DNA of 64,000 nt from Noviherbaspirillum sp. UKPF54 (lineage in GTDB: Bacteria > Pseudomonadota > Gammaproteobacteria > Burkholderiales > Burkholderiaceae_D). Position 1 is the first letter of the stretch. Every line of letters begins with the position of its first letter. The stretch covers positions 1,674,001-1,738,000 of the forward strand of contig NZ_CP040128.1 in NCBI RefSeq assembly GCF_007874125.1. The letters are read 5' to 3'. Below, piece by piece: positions 27,472 through 36,622 of the stretch. The notes beneath the pieces are model-generated. The model did not search any database and was not told where the DNA came from. It saw only the letters and a list, made by a program, of their open reading frames with translations. A program made the translations under genes and the position numbers.

Positions 27472-27996
27472 TTACAGACCATCCCACCAGGCAAGCGCCG
27501 CCTCCGGCGTGCAATCCAGGCGCGTATCGGCGCCTCCCGTGAACGCCGTCCATCGCGGCAGGACGCTACCGCTGACGGCGGTCAGCAGTGGCGTTTCCGA
27601 AAGCACCGCCGCGGCGAATTCCGCATGCAGCCCGCGCCCGGACGCCTCCTGGGCGCCGAACTTGTTAAATATCGCCAGCTGTGGCCCGGCATCGAGCGCC
27701 TGGCGCATGACAGAAGCGGCGTCGGCCAGCGCGCAGTTGTCCAGCTTGCAGGCACCGGCGGCAGCGCGCGGAAGGGAAATGATCATTCGTCTTCCCGAGG
27801 GAAGCAGCTCGAGGGACATGGCGCCGGCGCCATCGTTATGCTGGATGGCGCCGGCCAGCGCGACGTCGCGCAAGCGAAGCAAATGCGCTACCCGCGCCAG
27901 TAGCGGCGATGTGTCATACCCGGACGGATAAACAAAGGCAGCAATGGCCGGAATTCGTCTCACATCGCTTACTGGCGGCACCGCACTTTCCTCCAA
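27472..27996 (-). CDS. DUF2478-type protein of the formate dehydrogenase cluster
   Basis: A 174-residue protein. N-terminal residues IAAFVYPSGYDTSPLLARVA resemble a modified nucleotide-binding strand-loop, and GPQLAIFNKFGAQEASGRGL matches the conserved core of DUF2478 proteins. These occur beside molybdenum enzyme and molybdate-uptake genes, with no proven function. It lies 27 bases after fdhE at the end of the formate dehydrogenase operon, so a role in molybdenum cofactor or metal handling is plausible. Confidence 0.7.
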   Translation of the reverse strand: MEESAVPPVSDVRRIPAIAAFVYPSGYDTSPLLARVAHLLRLRDVALAGAIQHNDGAGAMSLELLPSGRRMIISLPRAAAGACKLDNCALADAASVMRQALDAGPQLAIFNKFGAQEASGRGLHAEFAAAVLSETPLLTAVSGSVLPRWTAFTGGADTRLDCTPEAALAWWDGL

Positions 27997-28023
27997 AACG
28001 TCAACAGGCCAGCCTATCCGGCA

Positions 28024-28914
28024 TCAGCCGCCATCAGCGGCGCCGACCGCCTCGACGCCGGCAAGGAACAGGTTGGGGCTGGCCCGGCAGTATCCCTCTT
28101 GTCCGACCAGCACGTCCAGCATCACGGAAGCGAGGTCGTCGGCCATCGGGTCGACATACGGGTCCTTTTCCTGGAAATAGGTTTTCACGTAGCCGTGACA
28201 GTGTTCGCAGCACTCCGCCTGGATCGCGGCATTGCCGCCTTCGAGGCCGAGATAGCTGATGACGCTGCCCTCGTCGCAGAGCGTGCAGTGCGCCCTTACC
28301 GCGTGCCAGCGGGTAGCGCACAGGCTGCATTCGAGGTAGCGCAGTCCCGCTTTTCCTTCGCCCGCCATGACAATGCTGCCCACCGGTTCGCAGCCGCACA
28401 ACGGACAATGCTGATGCGCTTCGCCCTGCGCCCTTCCCTGCGCCGCCAGGCTGGCCGCCGTGGCGCTCCAGGCGACCTGCATCGCCGCGGCGACCAGATA
28501 GTCCTGGCTGTCGCGCGTTCCTGCCACGATCTCGCCGCGCGCAAGCCGCAGGCATGCTTGCCCCGCCTGGTCCAGCGCGCCCCCCGCAAGCGGAGCCCTG
28601 CCTTCGGCGGCGAGCGGCATTCCTGCCATGCCGTCGCACAGCGTCTGGTAAAGCGATTGCCAGAGCGGCTTGAGTGCATCTTCCCCGCCGATGAGTCTTG
28701 CCGGCGAGGGGTCGGCGCGCATGGCCTCGAACGCGCCTTGCTGCCGGCGTGCGAGTTCGGCAAGCCAAGTCATCCAGTGCGCATCGGCGCGTCCGTCTGC
28801 ATGTTGCTCGAAGCGGGCGGCGCGTCTGGAAAAGAGATCATCGCGCGGCGCCAGCAAGGTGGCCGGCACCGAAGCGTGGGCGGGGGACTGTATGGGAATT
28901 TGCATGGAATTCAT
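28024..28914 (-). CDS. fdhE: FdhE formate dehydrogenase accessory protein
   Basis: A 296-residue protein with four CxxC motifs in the C-terminal half (CPLCG, CSLCATRW, CTLCDE, CEHCHGY), the rubredoxin-like iron sites of FdhE. FdhE is needed for assembly of respiratory formate dehydrogenases. The start overlaps the fdhD stop in an ATGA. ATG 28905 is a possible alternative start. Confidence 0.9.
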   Translation of the reverse strand: MNSMQIPIQSPAHASVPATLLAPRDDLFSRRAARFEQHADGRADAHWMTWLAELARRQQGAFEAMRADPSPARLIGGEDALKPLWQSLYQTLCDGMAGMPLAAEGRAPLAGGALDQAGQACLRLARGEIVAGTRDSQDYLVAAAMQVAWSATAASLAAQGRAQGEAHQHCPLCGCEPVGSIVMAGEGKAGLRYLECSLCATRWHAVRAHCTLCDEGSVISYLGLEGGNAAIQAECCEHCHGYVKTYFQEKDPYVDPMADDLASVMLDVLVGQEGYCRASPNLFLAGVEAVGAADGG

Positions 28915-29822
28915 TCGTTGGATGCGGCCAGCGCCGCCATGCCGCGCAGATCCGTCTCGGATTGTACGGCGCCGCGCAAGCGCCTGGGTTGAGTATAGGC
29001 GACAAACCTGTCGTCGTTGGCAAATCCGGCCAGGAGCAGGCCGGCCTCGTCGGCGAGACGGACTGCCATGCCGGTGGGAGCCGAGATGGCCACGACGGCG
29101 TGGATGCCGACGTTGATCGCTTTCTGCACCATTTCATAGGAAGCGCGGCTGGTGATGAGCGCAAATCCCTGCGCCGTATCGATGCGCTTCGCAGCGAGGC
29201 AACCGATCAGCTTGTCGAGCGCGTTGTGCCTGCCTACATCCTCGCGCATGTGCACGATGCGACCCGCCATGTCGACCCAGGCGGCTCCGTGCGCTGCGCC
29301 CGTACTTTCGCGCAAGGGCTGCCGCCCGGGCAGCGCGCGCAACGCGGCGCCGATGGCCGCAATGTCGATAGGAGGCCCCGCCAGCGCCTGCGCGCGCGCC
29401 ATGCCGGACAAGGCGTCGAGGCTGTCGATACCGCACAAGCCGCAGCCGGTGCGCCCCGCCAGGCTGCGCCTTCTTTCTTTCAGGGCGACAAAGCGCTCGG
29501 CGGCGATGTCCAGTTCCAAGGTGACGCCCGAGCAGTGCGCCTTGATCTCGATGTCATGGATTTCGCCAAGCCGTGCCACGATGCCTTCGCTCAAGCTGAA
29601 ACCCGTCGCGAAGTCTTCCAGGTCTGTGGGCGAGGCAAGCATGACCGCATGGGAAATGCCGTTATAGACAAGTGCGACAGGCGTTTCCTCGATCACCACA
29701 TCGGGAATGGCCATGGGAACGCCATGGCGAAAGCGCGTCACCTGCCGTGTGGACGCGCTGGGCGGCAGCGGCAGGTCGTCGAGGTCATCGGCGCATGCGG
29801 CGCCCGGTTGTTGGGGAGTCAT
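28911..29822 (-). CDS. fdhD: FdhD sulfurtransferase for formate dehydrogenase
   Basis: A 303-residue FdhD. The sulfur-carrying cysteine pair is in TGCGLCGIDSL, and the C-terminal part retains ALITSRASYEMVQKA and MREDVGRHNALDK, which line the molybdenum-cofactor pocket. It transfers sulfur from IscS to the molybdenum cofactor. The start ATG 29822 has an AGGAG six bases upstream. Confidence 0.92.
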   Translation of the reverse strand: MTPQQPGAACADDLDDLPLPPSASTRQVTRFRHGVPMAIPDVVIEETPVALVYNGISHAVMLASPTDLEDFATGFSLSEGIVARLGEIHDIEIKAHCSGVTLELDIAAERFVALKERRRSLAGRTGCGLCGIDSLDALSGMARAQALAGPPIDIAAIGAALRALPGRQPLRESTGAAHGAAWVDMAGRIVHMREDVGRHNALDKLIGCLAAKRIDTAQGFALITSRASYEMVQKAINVGIHAVVAISAPTGMAVRLADEAGLLLAGFANDDRFVAYTQPRRLRGAVQSETDLRGMAALAASNE

Positions 29823-29896
29823 GAAACACTCCTGCGGAGGAATAACGAGGGCCAAACGACCATGGTCGCCGGCCCGGTTGCTGCAGGCAACGCTAC

Positions 29897-30517
29897 CTAC
29901 TTGCCCGTCATCTGGCGATACCAGTCACGGTGATGCTGCTTGGCCCAGGCACGGGTCACCGTGCCGTACCACATCGCCCGCACCGTGCCCTTGACCCAGA
30001 TGGCCGCGTAGACGTGCACCATGATTAGGCCGATCATTGCCGCGCCGGTGGCGGCATGCACCACGGCACCGAGCCGCACCAGGCTGACGTCGAAGCCGAA
30101 CCATGCGCGCCAGATCGCCAGGCCCGACACCGTCATCAGCAGCATGCACGCAGCCGCCGCCCAGAACATGACCTTCTGGCCGCCGTTGTACTTGCCCTGC
30201 TCCGGCATGTCATGGTCGTTGCCGTCCACCATGTTCTTCGCCTTCGCCAGCCACTCCTTGTCCGCCGGCGTGATCTTGTTCAGATGCCTGAAACGCAGGA
30301 AGATCGACAGGAAGGATAGCGCCATCAGCACGCCAACATAGGGATGCAGGATACGCGTCCATACCGGGCTGCCGAACAGCTGGGTCAGCGGGAAGAACGC
30401 AGGATGGAAAAATGCCAGGCCGGACAGGGCGAGCAGGATGAAGCTGATGCCCACCACCCAGTGATTGGCACGCTCGGACGCGTTATAGCGTTGCAGGTCT
30501 TTCGGATCGCGGATCAT
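29897..30517 (-). CDS. fdoI: Formate dehydrogenase cytochrome b556 (gamma) subunit
   Basis: A 206-residue membrane protein with four hydrophobic helices. Likely haem-ligand histidines are in [17 protein letters not shown] and the last helices ([17 protein letters not shown]). It passes electrons from the iron-sulfur subunit to quinone. Its ATG overlaps the stop of the beta subunit gene by four bases, so translation is coupled. Confidence 0.93.
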   Translation of the reverse strand: MIRDPKDLQRYNASERANHWVVGISFILLALSGLAFFHPAFFPLTQLFGSPVWTRILHPYVGVLMALSFLSIFLRFRHLNKITPADKEWLAKAKNMVDGNDHDMPEQGKYNGGQKVMFWAAAACMLLMTVSGLAIWRAWFGFDVSLVRLGAVVHAATGAAMIGLIMVHVYAAIWVKGTVRAMWYGTVTRAWAKQHHRDWYRQMTGK

Positions 30518-31410
30518 TTTGCACCCTCCTTGTCTTCGCGTTCGATCTCTTCCTCGATCTCCTTCGACACCTCGTTCGGGCCCTTGGTCACGTAATGGAA
30601 CAGGCTGCCCAGAGCGATGCCGGCCAGCGCCATGGTGGCGAGCGGCTTGGTGACGCCCTTCCAGGCCGAGACCATCGGGCTGATCGACGGATTGTTCGGC
30701 AAGCCGGAATACAGCTCGGGCTGGTCGGCGTGGTGCAGCACGTACATCACGTGCGTGCCGCCCACGCCAGGCGGATCGTAGAGGCCGGCGTTCTCGTAGC
30801 CGCGCGCCTTGAGATCGGCGATGCGCTGCGCGGCGACTTCCTTCATGCGTTCCTTGGAGCCGAACTGGATGGCGCCGGTCGGGCATGTCTTCGCGCAGGC
30901 CGGCTCCTGGCCGACCGCCACGCGGTCCGAGCACATCGAGCACTTGTACGCCTTGCCGTCATCCTTGGAGATGCGCGGCACGTCGAACGGACAGGCCGTG
31001 ACGCAGTAGCCGCAGCCGATGCAGTTCTCCTGGTGAAAGTCGACGATGCCGTTCTTGTACTGGATGATCGCGCCGGGAGACGGGCAGGCCTTCAGGCAGG
31101 CCGGCTCCGCGCAGTGCATGCAGCCGTCCTTGCGGATGAGCCATTCCAGCTTGCCCTTCTGCTCGACTTCCGCGAAGCGGATGACGGTCCATGCCTTGTC
31201 GGAACGATCGGTCGGATTGTCGTACACGCCGACGCAGCTGCCGACGTCGGCGCGGATATCGTTCCATTCGGAGCATGCGACCTGGCACCCCTTGCAGCCG
31301 ATACAGCTCGACACGTCGATGAGCTTGGCGATTTCCGTGGTCTGGCGCACGCCCGGCTGCGGCGTGGTGGTCGCCGAGCGTTGCTTGATATCGAGTGATT
31401 GCAATGGCAT
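30514..31410 (-). CDS. fdoH: Formate dehydrogenase iron-sulfur (beta) subunit
   Basis: A 298-residue protein with four 4Fe-4S cysteine clusters ([37 protein letters not shown], and [21 protein letters not shown]). A C-terminal transmembrane helix ([18 protein letters not shown]) anchors it to the membrane. It carries electrons from the alpha subunit to the cytochrome b. It lies 12 bases after fdoG. Confidence 0.94.
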   Translation of the reverse strand: MPLQSLDIKQRSATTTPQPGVRQTTEIAKLIDVSSCIGCKGCQVACSEWNDIRADVGSCVGVYDNPTDRSDKAWTVIRFAEVEQKGKLEWLIRKDGCMHCAEPACLKACPSPGAIIQYKNGIVDFHQENCIGCGYCVTACPFDVPRISKDDGKAYKCSMCSDRVAVGQEPACAKTCPTGAIQFGSKERMKEVAAQRIADLKARGYENAGLYDPPGVGGTHVMYVLHHADQPELYSGLPNNPSISPMVSAWKGVTKPLATMALAGIALGSLFHYVTKGPNEVSKEIEEEIEREDKEGAK

Positions 31411-31422
31411 GTTTCAGCTACC

Positions 31423-34400
31423 TCAGATTTTTTGAATATTGACCAGGAAGGCCTTGTATTCCGGCGTCTGCGTATTGCAGTCGCCCACGGCCGGCGGCAG
31501 GATGTTGGTGAGGAAGCCCTTCTTGGCCACCGTTTCCCAGCCCCAGTGCAGCGGAATGCCGATCTGGTGCACCGTCTTGCCGTTGACCGTCAGCGCCTTC
31601 ACGCGCTTGGTCACCACCGCCTTGGCCTTGATGAAGCCGCGCTTGGAACTGACCTTGACCATGTCGCCCTGGGCGATGTTCTTTTCCTTGGCGAGCGTCT
31701 CGCCGATCTCGACGAACTGCTCCGGCTGCGCGATCGCATTCAGCTTCACGGACTTGGTCCAGAACTGGAAGTGCTCGGTCAGGCGGTAGGTGGTGCCGAC
31801 ATACGGGAATTCCTCGTGCGTGCCGAGGCGCGCACGGTCGCTCTTGAAGATGCGCACCGCCGGGCTGTTCACCACCTTCGGATGCAGCGGGTTGGTGCCG
31901 AGCGGCGTTTCCATCGGTTCGTAGTGCTCGGAGAATGGCCCGTCGACCAGCTTGTCCGTGCAGAACAGGCGGCCGATGCCTTCCGGGTTCATGATGAACG
32001 GGCCCATGCCGTCGGCCGGCGCGGAATCGATCTTGAAGTCCGGCACGTCGGCGCCCGCCCATTTCTCGCCGTTCCAGGCGATCAGCTTGCGGCGCGGATC
32101 CCACGGCTTGCCTTCCGGCGTGCACGATGCGCGGTTGTACAGGATGCGGCGGTTGGCGGGCCATGCCCAGGCCCAGCCCGGCGTGTTGCCCAGGCCGACA
32201 TCGGTGTTGTCGCGGCGCGCCATCTGGTTGCCGGCCTGCGTCCACGAGCCGGAGAAAATCCAGCACGCGCAGGAAGTCGAGCCGTCATCCTGCAGCGTCG
32301 CGAAGCCGGGCAGCTGCTCGCCCTTCTTCGCGAGGAACTTGGTCGCATCCTTCGGATCGGGAATGTCGGCCAGCGCGCGGCCGTTCATTTCCTTCGCCAG
32401 TTCTTCCGGCGACGGCGCCGTCGGGTCGGCGTAATTCCATGCGACGTTGAGGATCGGCTCGGCGGCCTTGCCGCCTTCCTTGCGATACAGCTCGCGCAGC
32501 GCGACGAACAGCTCGCCGATGATCTCGGTGTCCCCCTTCGCCTCGCCCGGCGCATCGGCGCCCTTCCAGTGCCATTGCAGCCAGCGCGCGGAATTGACGA
32601 TGGCGCCGTCTTCCTCGGCAAAGCAAGTCGACGGCAGGCGGAACACTTCGGTGCCGATCTTTGCCGGATCGACGTCGTGCGCTTCGCCCTGGTTTTGCCA
32701 GAAGGTCGAGGTTTCGGTGGCGATCGGATCGATCACGACCATGTACTTCAGCTTGGAGAACGACTCGGCCACCTTGTTCGCATCCGGGAAGGACGCGAGC
32801 GGGTTGAAGCCCTGGACGATGAAGCCGTTCACCTTGCCCTGGTTCATCATCTCCACGACTTGCAGGATGTCGTACATCTTGTCCCACTTGGGCAGCCAGT
32901 CGTAGCCCCAGTTGTTGTCCTTGGTCGCCTTGTCGCCCCAGAACCACTTCATCAGGCTGACGAAGAACTTCGGCGTGTTCGCCCAGTAGTTGAGCTGGTT
33001 GTCGCGCAGGGCCTTCGGCGAGTTCTTCGCGAGATACTCGGCAAAGGTCGGATGCTGCTTCTCGTTGGGCAGCGTCAGGTAGCCCGGCAACGAAGTCGAC
33101 AGAAGGCCGACGTCGGACAGGCCCTGGATATTGGAGTGGCCGCGCAGCGCATTCACGCCGCCGCCGGGCATGCCGATATTGCCGAGCAAAAGCTGGATCA
33201 TCGCCATCGTGCGGATGTTCTGCGCGCCGACGGTGTGCTGCGTCCAGCCCAGCGCGTAGAGGATGGTGCCGACCTTGCCCGCCACCGCGGTTTCACCCAG
33301 CAGCTCGCATACCTTGAGGAAGTCTTCCTTCGGCGTGCCGGTCAGGCTGGAGACCACATCCGGGGTGTAGCGCGCGTAGTGCGCCTTCATCAGGTTCCAC
33401 ACGCAGCGCGGATGCTGCAACGTGGGATCGGTCTTGACCTGTCCTTTTTCGTCGAGCTCGTAATTCCAGGTGCCTCGGTCGTATTTGCCCTTCTCGGCGT
33501 CGTAGCCGGAGAACAGGCCGTCCTCGAAGCTGTAGCCTTCGACCACGATCGCGCCGACGTTGGTATAGGCTTTTACGTAGTCCCACTGGATCTTGTCGTT
33601 GGCGACCAGCCAGTTGATCACGCCGCCCAAAAAGGCGATGTCCGATCCTGCGCGGATCGGCATGTAGTGATCCGCCACGGCGGCGGTGCGGTTGAAGCGC
33701 GGATCGACCACGACCAGCTTGGCGCCGCGCTGCTTCTTCGCCTCGATCGCCCAGCGGAAACCCACCGGATGCGCCTCGGCGGCATTGCCGCCCATGACCA
33801 GGATGAAGTCGGCGTTCTTGATGTCAACCCAGCTGTTGGTCATCGCGCCGCGGCCGAAGGTGGCGGCCAGCGCGGACACGGTCGGCCCGTGGCAGACGCG
33901 CGCCTGCGCGTCGGTGGCGACGATGCCGAGCGAGCGCAGGAATTTCTGCGTGAGGATGCCGGTCTCGTTGGAGCCGGCCGATGCGGTCAGCATCGCCGTC
34001 GACAGCCAGCGGTTGACCGGCACGCCGTCGGCATTTTTCTCGACCACGTTGGCATCGCGGTCGGCCTTCATGTGCTTGGCGATGCGGTCGATCGCTTCAT
34101 GCCAGCTGATGCGCTTCCACTCCTTGCTGCCCGCTTCGCGCACTTCCGGATACTTCAGGCGCTTCGGGCTGTGCACGAAATCGAGCAAGCCGGCGCCCTT
34201 GGGGCACAGCGCGCCGCGGCTGACCGGGTGATCGGGATCGCCTTCGATATGGATGATCTCGGCCTTGGCGTTCTTAGCGCCGCTGCCCAGGCTATACATC
34301 AGCAAGCCGCAGCCCACCGAGCAATAGGTACAGGTATTGCGGATTTCACGGGCGCGTGTCAGCTTGTATTCGCGCACCTCGGCATGCGCGGCAGTCGGGG

Positions 34401-34506
34401 CGATGCCGGCCAGGGCCAGGCCGGACACGCCAACGCCCGCCGTCGAAATCTTGAAGAACTGCCGCCTTGTCAATTTTACGGGGGCGGAGTTTTTCTTGTT
34501 GTCCAT
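31423..34506 (-). CDS. fdoG: Formate dehydrogenase catalytic (alpha) subunit, cysteine form
   Basis: A 1027-residue molybdopterin bis-MGD enzyme of the FDH-N/FDH-O type. A Tat signal (LTRRQFFK, then an Ala/Gly-rich stretch to AAHA) places it in the periplasm. A CTYCSVGCGLLMY motif binds the first 4Fe-4S cluster. The active-site residue is cysteine in ARVCHGPTV, where E. coli enzymes have selenocysteine; no in-frame TGA interrupts the gene. Formate is oxidised to CO2, with electrons going to quinone through fdoH and fdoI. Confidence 0.94.
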   Translation of the reverse strand: MDNKKNSAPVKLTRRQFFKISTAGVGVSGLALAGIAPTAAHAEVREYKLTRAREIRNTCTYCSVGCGLLMYSLGSGAKNAKAEIIHIEGDPDHPVSRGALCPKGAGLLDFVHSPKRLKYPEVREAGSKEWKRISWHEAIDRIAKHMKADRDANVVEKNADGVPVNRWLSTAMLTASAGSNETGILTQKFLRSLGIVATDAQARVCHGPTVSALAATFGRGAMTNSWVDIKNADFILVMGGNAAEAHPVGFRWAIEAKKQRGAKLVVVDPRFNRTAAVADHYMPIRAGSDIAFLGGVINWLVANDKIQWDYVKAYTNVGAIVVEGYSFEDGLFSGYDAEKGKYDRGTWNYELDEKGQVKTDPTLQHPRCVWNLMKAHYARYTPDVVSSLTGTPKEDFLKVCELLGETAVAGKVGTILYALGWTQHTVGAQNIRTMAMIQLLLGNIGMPGGGVNALRGHSNIQGLSDVGLLSTSLPGYLTLPNEKQHPTFAEYLAKNSPKALRDNQLNYWANTPKFFVSLMKWFWGDKATKDNNWGYDWLPKWDKMYDILQVVEMMNQGKVNGFIVQGFNPLASFPDANKVAESFSKLKYMVVIDPIATETSTFWQNQGEAHDVDPAKIGTEVFRLPSTCFAEEDGAIVNSARWLQWHWKGADAPGEAKGDTEIIGELFVALRELYRKEGGKAAEPILNVAWNYADPTAPSPEELAKEMNGRALADIPDPKDATKFLAKKGEQLPGFATLQDDGSTSCACWIFSGSWTQAGNQMARRDNTDVGLGNTPGWAWAWPANRRILYNRASCTPEGKPWDPRRKLIAWNGEKWAGADVPDFKIDSAPADGMGPFIMNPEGIGRLFCTDKLVDGPFSEHYEPMETPLGTNPLHPKVVNSPAVRIFKSDRARLGTHEEFPYVGTTYRLTEHFQFWTKSVKLNAIAQPEQFVEIGETLAKEKNIAQGDMVKVSSKRGFIKAKAVVTKRVKALTVNGKTVHQIGIPLHWGWETVAKKGFLTNILPPAVGDCNTQTPEYKAFLVNIQKI

Positions 34507-34684
34507 ACATATCTCCAGAATGATCCTCGGGAACGGAACGGTGTTGGCGCGGGAAGGCGGGAATTGGGAAGATGCAATTCGTCGTAACCATCAAACCGCG
34601 AGCGGATGTTCCGGCTTTGATGGCTAATTGCAAAACGCGATGTCTAGTACACGCGGGTCTGTTACAACTGACCAAAGCGCGCGG

Positions 34685-34727
34685 AGTGTAGCACCGAGTT
34701 TCCAATAAGTAATTTGCTTCAAATCAA
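34685..34727 (-). promoter_or_regulatory. fdoG: Candidate FNR/ANR-activated promoter of the formate dehydrogenase operon
   Basis: On the minus strand TTGAT-TTGA-AGCAA (34727-34714) matches the TTGAT-N4-ATCAA FNR consensus at 9 of 10 positions. It is followed 23 bases later by TACACT (34690-34685). This puts the box centre at about -42, the class II activator position. The predicted transcript starts near 34678, giving a leader of about 170 bases. Confidence 0.5.
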
Positions 34728-34803
34728 GAAATTCCGGGATTGCGGGCACGGCGAGGGCACGTCATCGTGCGTGCCGCAGCGAGGCTTTCCAGAAATGCGT
34801 GGT

Positions 34804-34822
34804 AATATACCCCCCTACCCTA
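34804..34822 (+). promoter_or_regulatory. dmeR: C6-tract operator of the RcnR/DmeR type
   Basis: The core TATACCCCCCTA (34806-34817) matches the C-tract operators of RcnR-like regulators and the element reported before rhizobial dmeR genes. It overlaps TAATAT (34803-34808), a possible -10 box, and ends 22 bases before the dmeR ATG, fitting autorepression relieved by Ni or Co. Confidence 0.6.
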
Positions 34823-34839
34823 TCTTTGCTTCGCGCCAT

Positions 34840-35118
34840 ATGGGACACACCATTCGAGAAAAGACCAAGCTGCTCAATCGCGTGCGCCGCCTGCGCGGGC
34901 AAGTCGACGCCATCGAGCGCGCGCTGGACGAGGAACGCGGCTGCGCCGAAGTACTGCAACTGATCGCATCCACGCGCGGGGCGATGAACGGCCTCATGGC
35001 GGAGCTCATGGAAGGCCATATCCGCGATCACGTGGCCAGCCCCGATCTGGCGAGCGATGCCATGCGCCAGCAAGGCGCCGACGAACTGATCGAAGTCTTG
35101 CGCACCTATCTGAAATAA
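34840..35118 (+). CDS. dmeR: RcnR/DmeR-type nickel-cobalt-responsive repressor
   Basis: A 92-residue all-helical CsoR/RcnR-family repressor from ATG 34840. The metal-ligand fingerprint is exact for the Ni/Co branch: His3, Cys35, His60 and His64. This differs from the Cu(I) set (C-H-C) of CsoR and the formaldehyde set of FrmR. It lies 39 bases before a CDF exporter with a histidine-rich loop, the DmeR-DmeF arrangement. A C6 operator precedes it. Confidence 0.85.
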   Translation: MGHTIREKTKLLNRVRRLRGQVDAIERALDEERGCAEVLQLIASTRGAMNGLMAELMEGHIRDHVASPDLASDAMRQQGADELIEVLRTYLK

Positions 35119-35157
35119 ACGGACCGTCCGCCGGCCCCGCCTTTTGAAGGATCTTCC

Positions 35158-36153
35158 ATGTCAAGTCACCACGTTCCCGACGACCTGTCCGCCTGGATGC
35201 ATGACCATGTCTTCGACGAAGGCAGCCAGTCCGCCGAACGCGGCACGCGCGCGGTCATGTGGATCACCGCCGCCATGATGGTCGTCGAGATCGCCGCAGG
35301 CTGGTGGTTCAACTCGATGGCCCTGCTGGCCGACGGCTGGCACATGAGTTCGCACGCGCTGGCCGTCGGCCTGTCGGTCGCCGCCTATGCGGCGGCGCGC
35401 CGCTACGCGCGCGATCCGCGCTTTGCCTTCGGCACCTGGAAGATCGAAGTCCTGGCCGGCTTCACCAGCGCGGTGCTGCTGCTGGCGATCGCCGTGACCA
35501 TGGTCGTCGGCTCCGCCGAGCGGCTCCTGTCGCCCGAGCCGATCCATTATCAGGAAGCGATCCTGGTCGCGATCGTGGGGCTTGCCGTCAATGTCGTGTG
35601 CGCGCTGATTCTGGGCGGAGCGCACCATCACCACCATGACCATTCGCACGGCCATGATCACGATCATCATGACCACGGCCACCATGACCATGAGCACCAC
35701 CACGATCTGAACCTGAAGTCGGCCTACGTGCACGTCATCGCCGACGCCGCCACGTCGGTGCTGGCCATCGTCGCCCTGTTCGGCGGCTGGATGTACGGCT
35801 GGGCGTGGCTCGATCCGGCCATGGGCATCGTCGGCGCGGTGCTGGTGGCCGCCTGGGCGAAAAACCTGATCCGCGATACCGGAAAAATATTGCTGGACAG
35901 GGAAATGGACCATCCGGTGGTCGAGGAAATCCGGGAAGCGGTGGAGTCCGGCACGCAGGAAGGCAACACGCGCATCGCGGACCTGCATGTCTGGCGCGTC
36001 GGCAAGCGCCATTATTCCTGCGCCCTGACGGTGGTCACCGGTGACGCCTCCCTGACCTCGACCAAGCTGCGCGAGCGCATCGCGGTGCACGAGGAAGTGG
36101 TCCATGCGACGATCGAAATCGTGCACCGCCCCGCTCTCCAACCAGCGTCGTGA
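35158..36153 (+). CDS. dmeF: DmeF-type cation diffusion facilitator (Ni/Co exporter)
   Basis: A 331-residue CDF transporter with six helices. Transport-site motifs are LLADGWHMSSHA in TM2 and HVIADAATS (HxxxD) in TM5. Between TM4 and TM5 is a cytoplasmic loop of about 30 residues made almost wholly of His and Asp, typical of DmeF. It exports divalent Ni or Co, perhaps Zn, by proton antiport. It is the second gene of the dmeR operon. Confidence 0.88.
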   Translation: MSSHHVPDDLSAWMHDHVFDEGSQSAERGTRAVMWITAAMMVVEIAAGWWFNSMALLADGWHMSSHALAVGLSVAAYAAARRYARDPRFAFGTWKIEVLAGFTSAVLLLAIAVTMVVGSAERLLSPEPIHYQEAILVAIVGLAVNVVCALILGGAHHHHHDHSHGHDHDHHDHGHHDHEHHHDLNLKSAYVHVIADAATSVLAIVALFGGWMYGWAWLDPAMGIVGAVLVAAWAKNLIRDTGKILLDREMDHPVVEEIREAVESGTQEGNTRIADLHVWRVGKRHYSCALTVVTGDASLTSTKLRERIAVHEEVVHATIEIVHRPALQPAS

Positions 36154-36160
36154 GGATGCC

Positions 36161-36511
36161 ATGACCTGGATGATCGCCAAATACGGGATTACCGCCGCCG
36201 TCGTCGTGCTGGTATCGGAGCTGGCCAAGCGCAGCGACAAGCTGGGCGGCTTGATCGCCGCGCTGCCGATGGTCACCGTGCTGACCCTGATCTGGCTGCA
36301 TGTCGAGCAGCAGCCAGTGGACAAGATCGCAAACCATGCGTGGTACACGTTCTGGTACGTGGTGCCGACGTTGCCGATGTTCCTGGTGTTTCCCTTCCTG
36401 CTGCCACGGATCGGGTTCTGGGGTTCGCTCGGCGCCGGCATCGCCTTGACGATCGCCTGCGTCGCCGTCTTCGCGCTCGTGCTGCGCCACTTCGGCATCG
36501 ATCTGCTGTAA
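36161..36511 (+). CDS. DUF3147-type small membrane protein
   Basis: A 116-residue protein from ATG 36161 with four hydrophobic helices. Segments SELAKRSDKLGGLIAALPMVTVL and WYVVPTLPMFLVFPFLLP fit the DUF3147 family, whose function is unknown. It starts 7 bases after dmeF and is probably cotranscribed. Confidence 0.75.
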   Translation: MTWMIAKYGITAAVVVLVSELAKRSDKLGGLIAALPMVTVLTLIWLHVEQQPVDKIANHAWYTFWYVVPTLPMFLVFPFLLPRIGFWGSLGAGIALTIACVAVFALVLRHFGIDLL

Positions 36512-36622
36512 GCGGCCGCGGATGACGGCCGGCGGGCAGGCCGCCAGCCCCGCGCCAAACGGCTTTCCGTCGCTTCTGCTATGATGCGACCTTTTCCAGC
36601 TTGTAGCAGTGCGCAGGGTACC

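Larger units (their letters stand above)
34507..34839. other. Divergent fdo/dmeR control region
   Basis: This 333-base gap separates fdoG (minus) from dmeR (plus). It contains an FNR-like box, a -10-like AGTGTA (TACACT on the minus strand), a GC-rich hairpin near 34746-34777 (GGGCACG ... CGTGCC) and the C6 operator just before dmeR. No gene is supported. Confidence 0.6.

Noticed and set aside
31399..34506. Selenocysteine insertion in fdoG
   Set aside because: The catalytic position is encoded by a cysteine codon and the frame has no internal TGA.
31399..34587. 1062-residue open frame on the plus strand opposite fdoG
   Set aside because: It is a by-product of high GC and codon bias in the real gene on the other strand. 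It has Arg/Gly/Ala/His-rich low-complexity sequence and no family, while fdoG has all catalytic motifs.
35624..35706. Short repeats of CAC/CAT and GAC/GAT resembling a repeat array
   Set aside because: They encode the His/Asp loop of DmeF in frame; no spacers or constant repeat length exist, so it is neither a CRISPR array nor a satellite.
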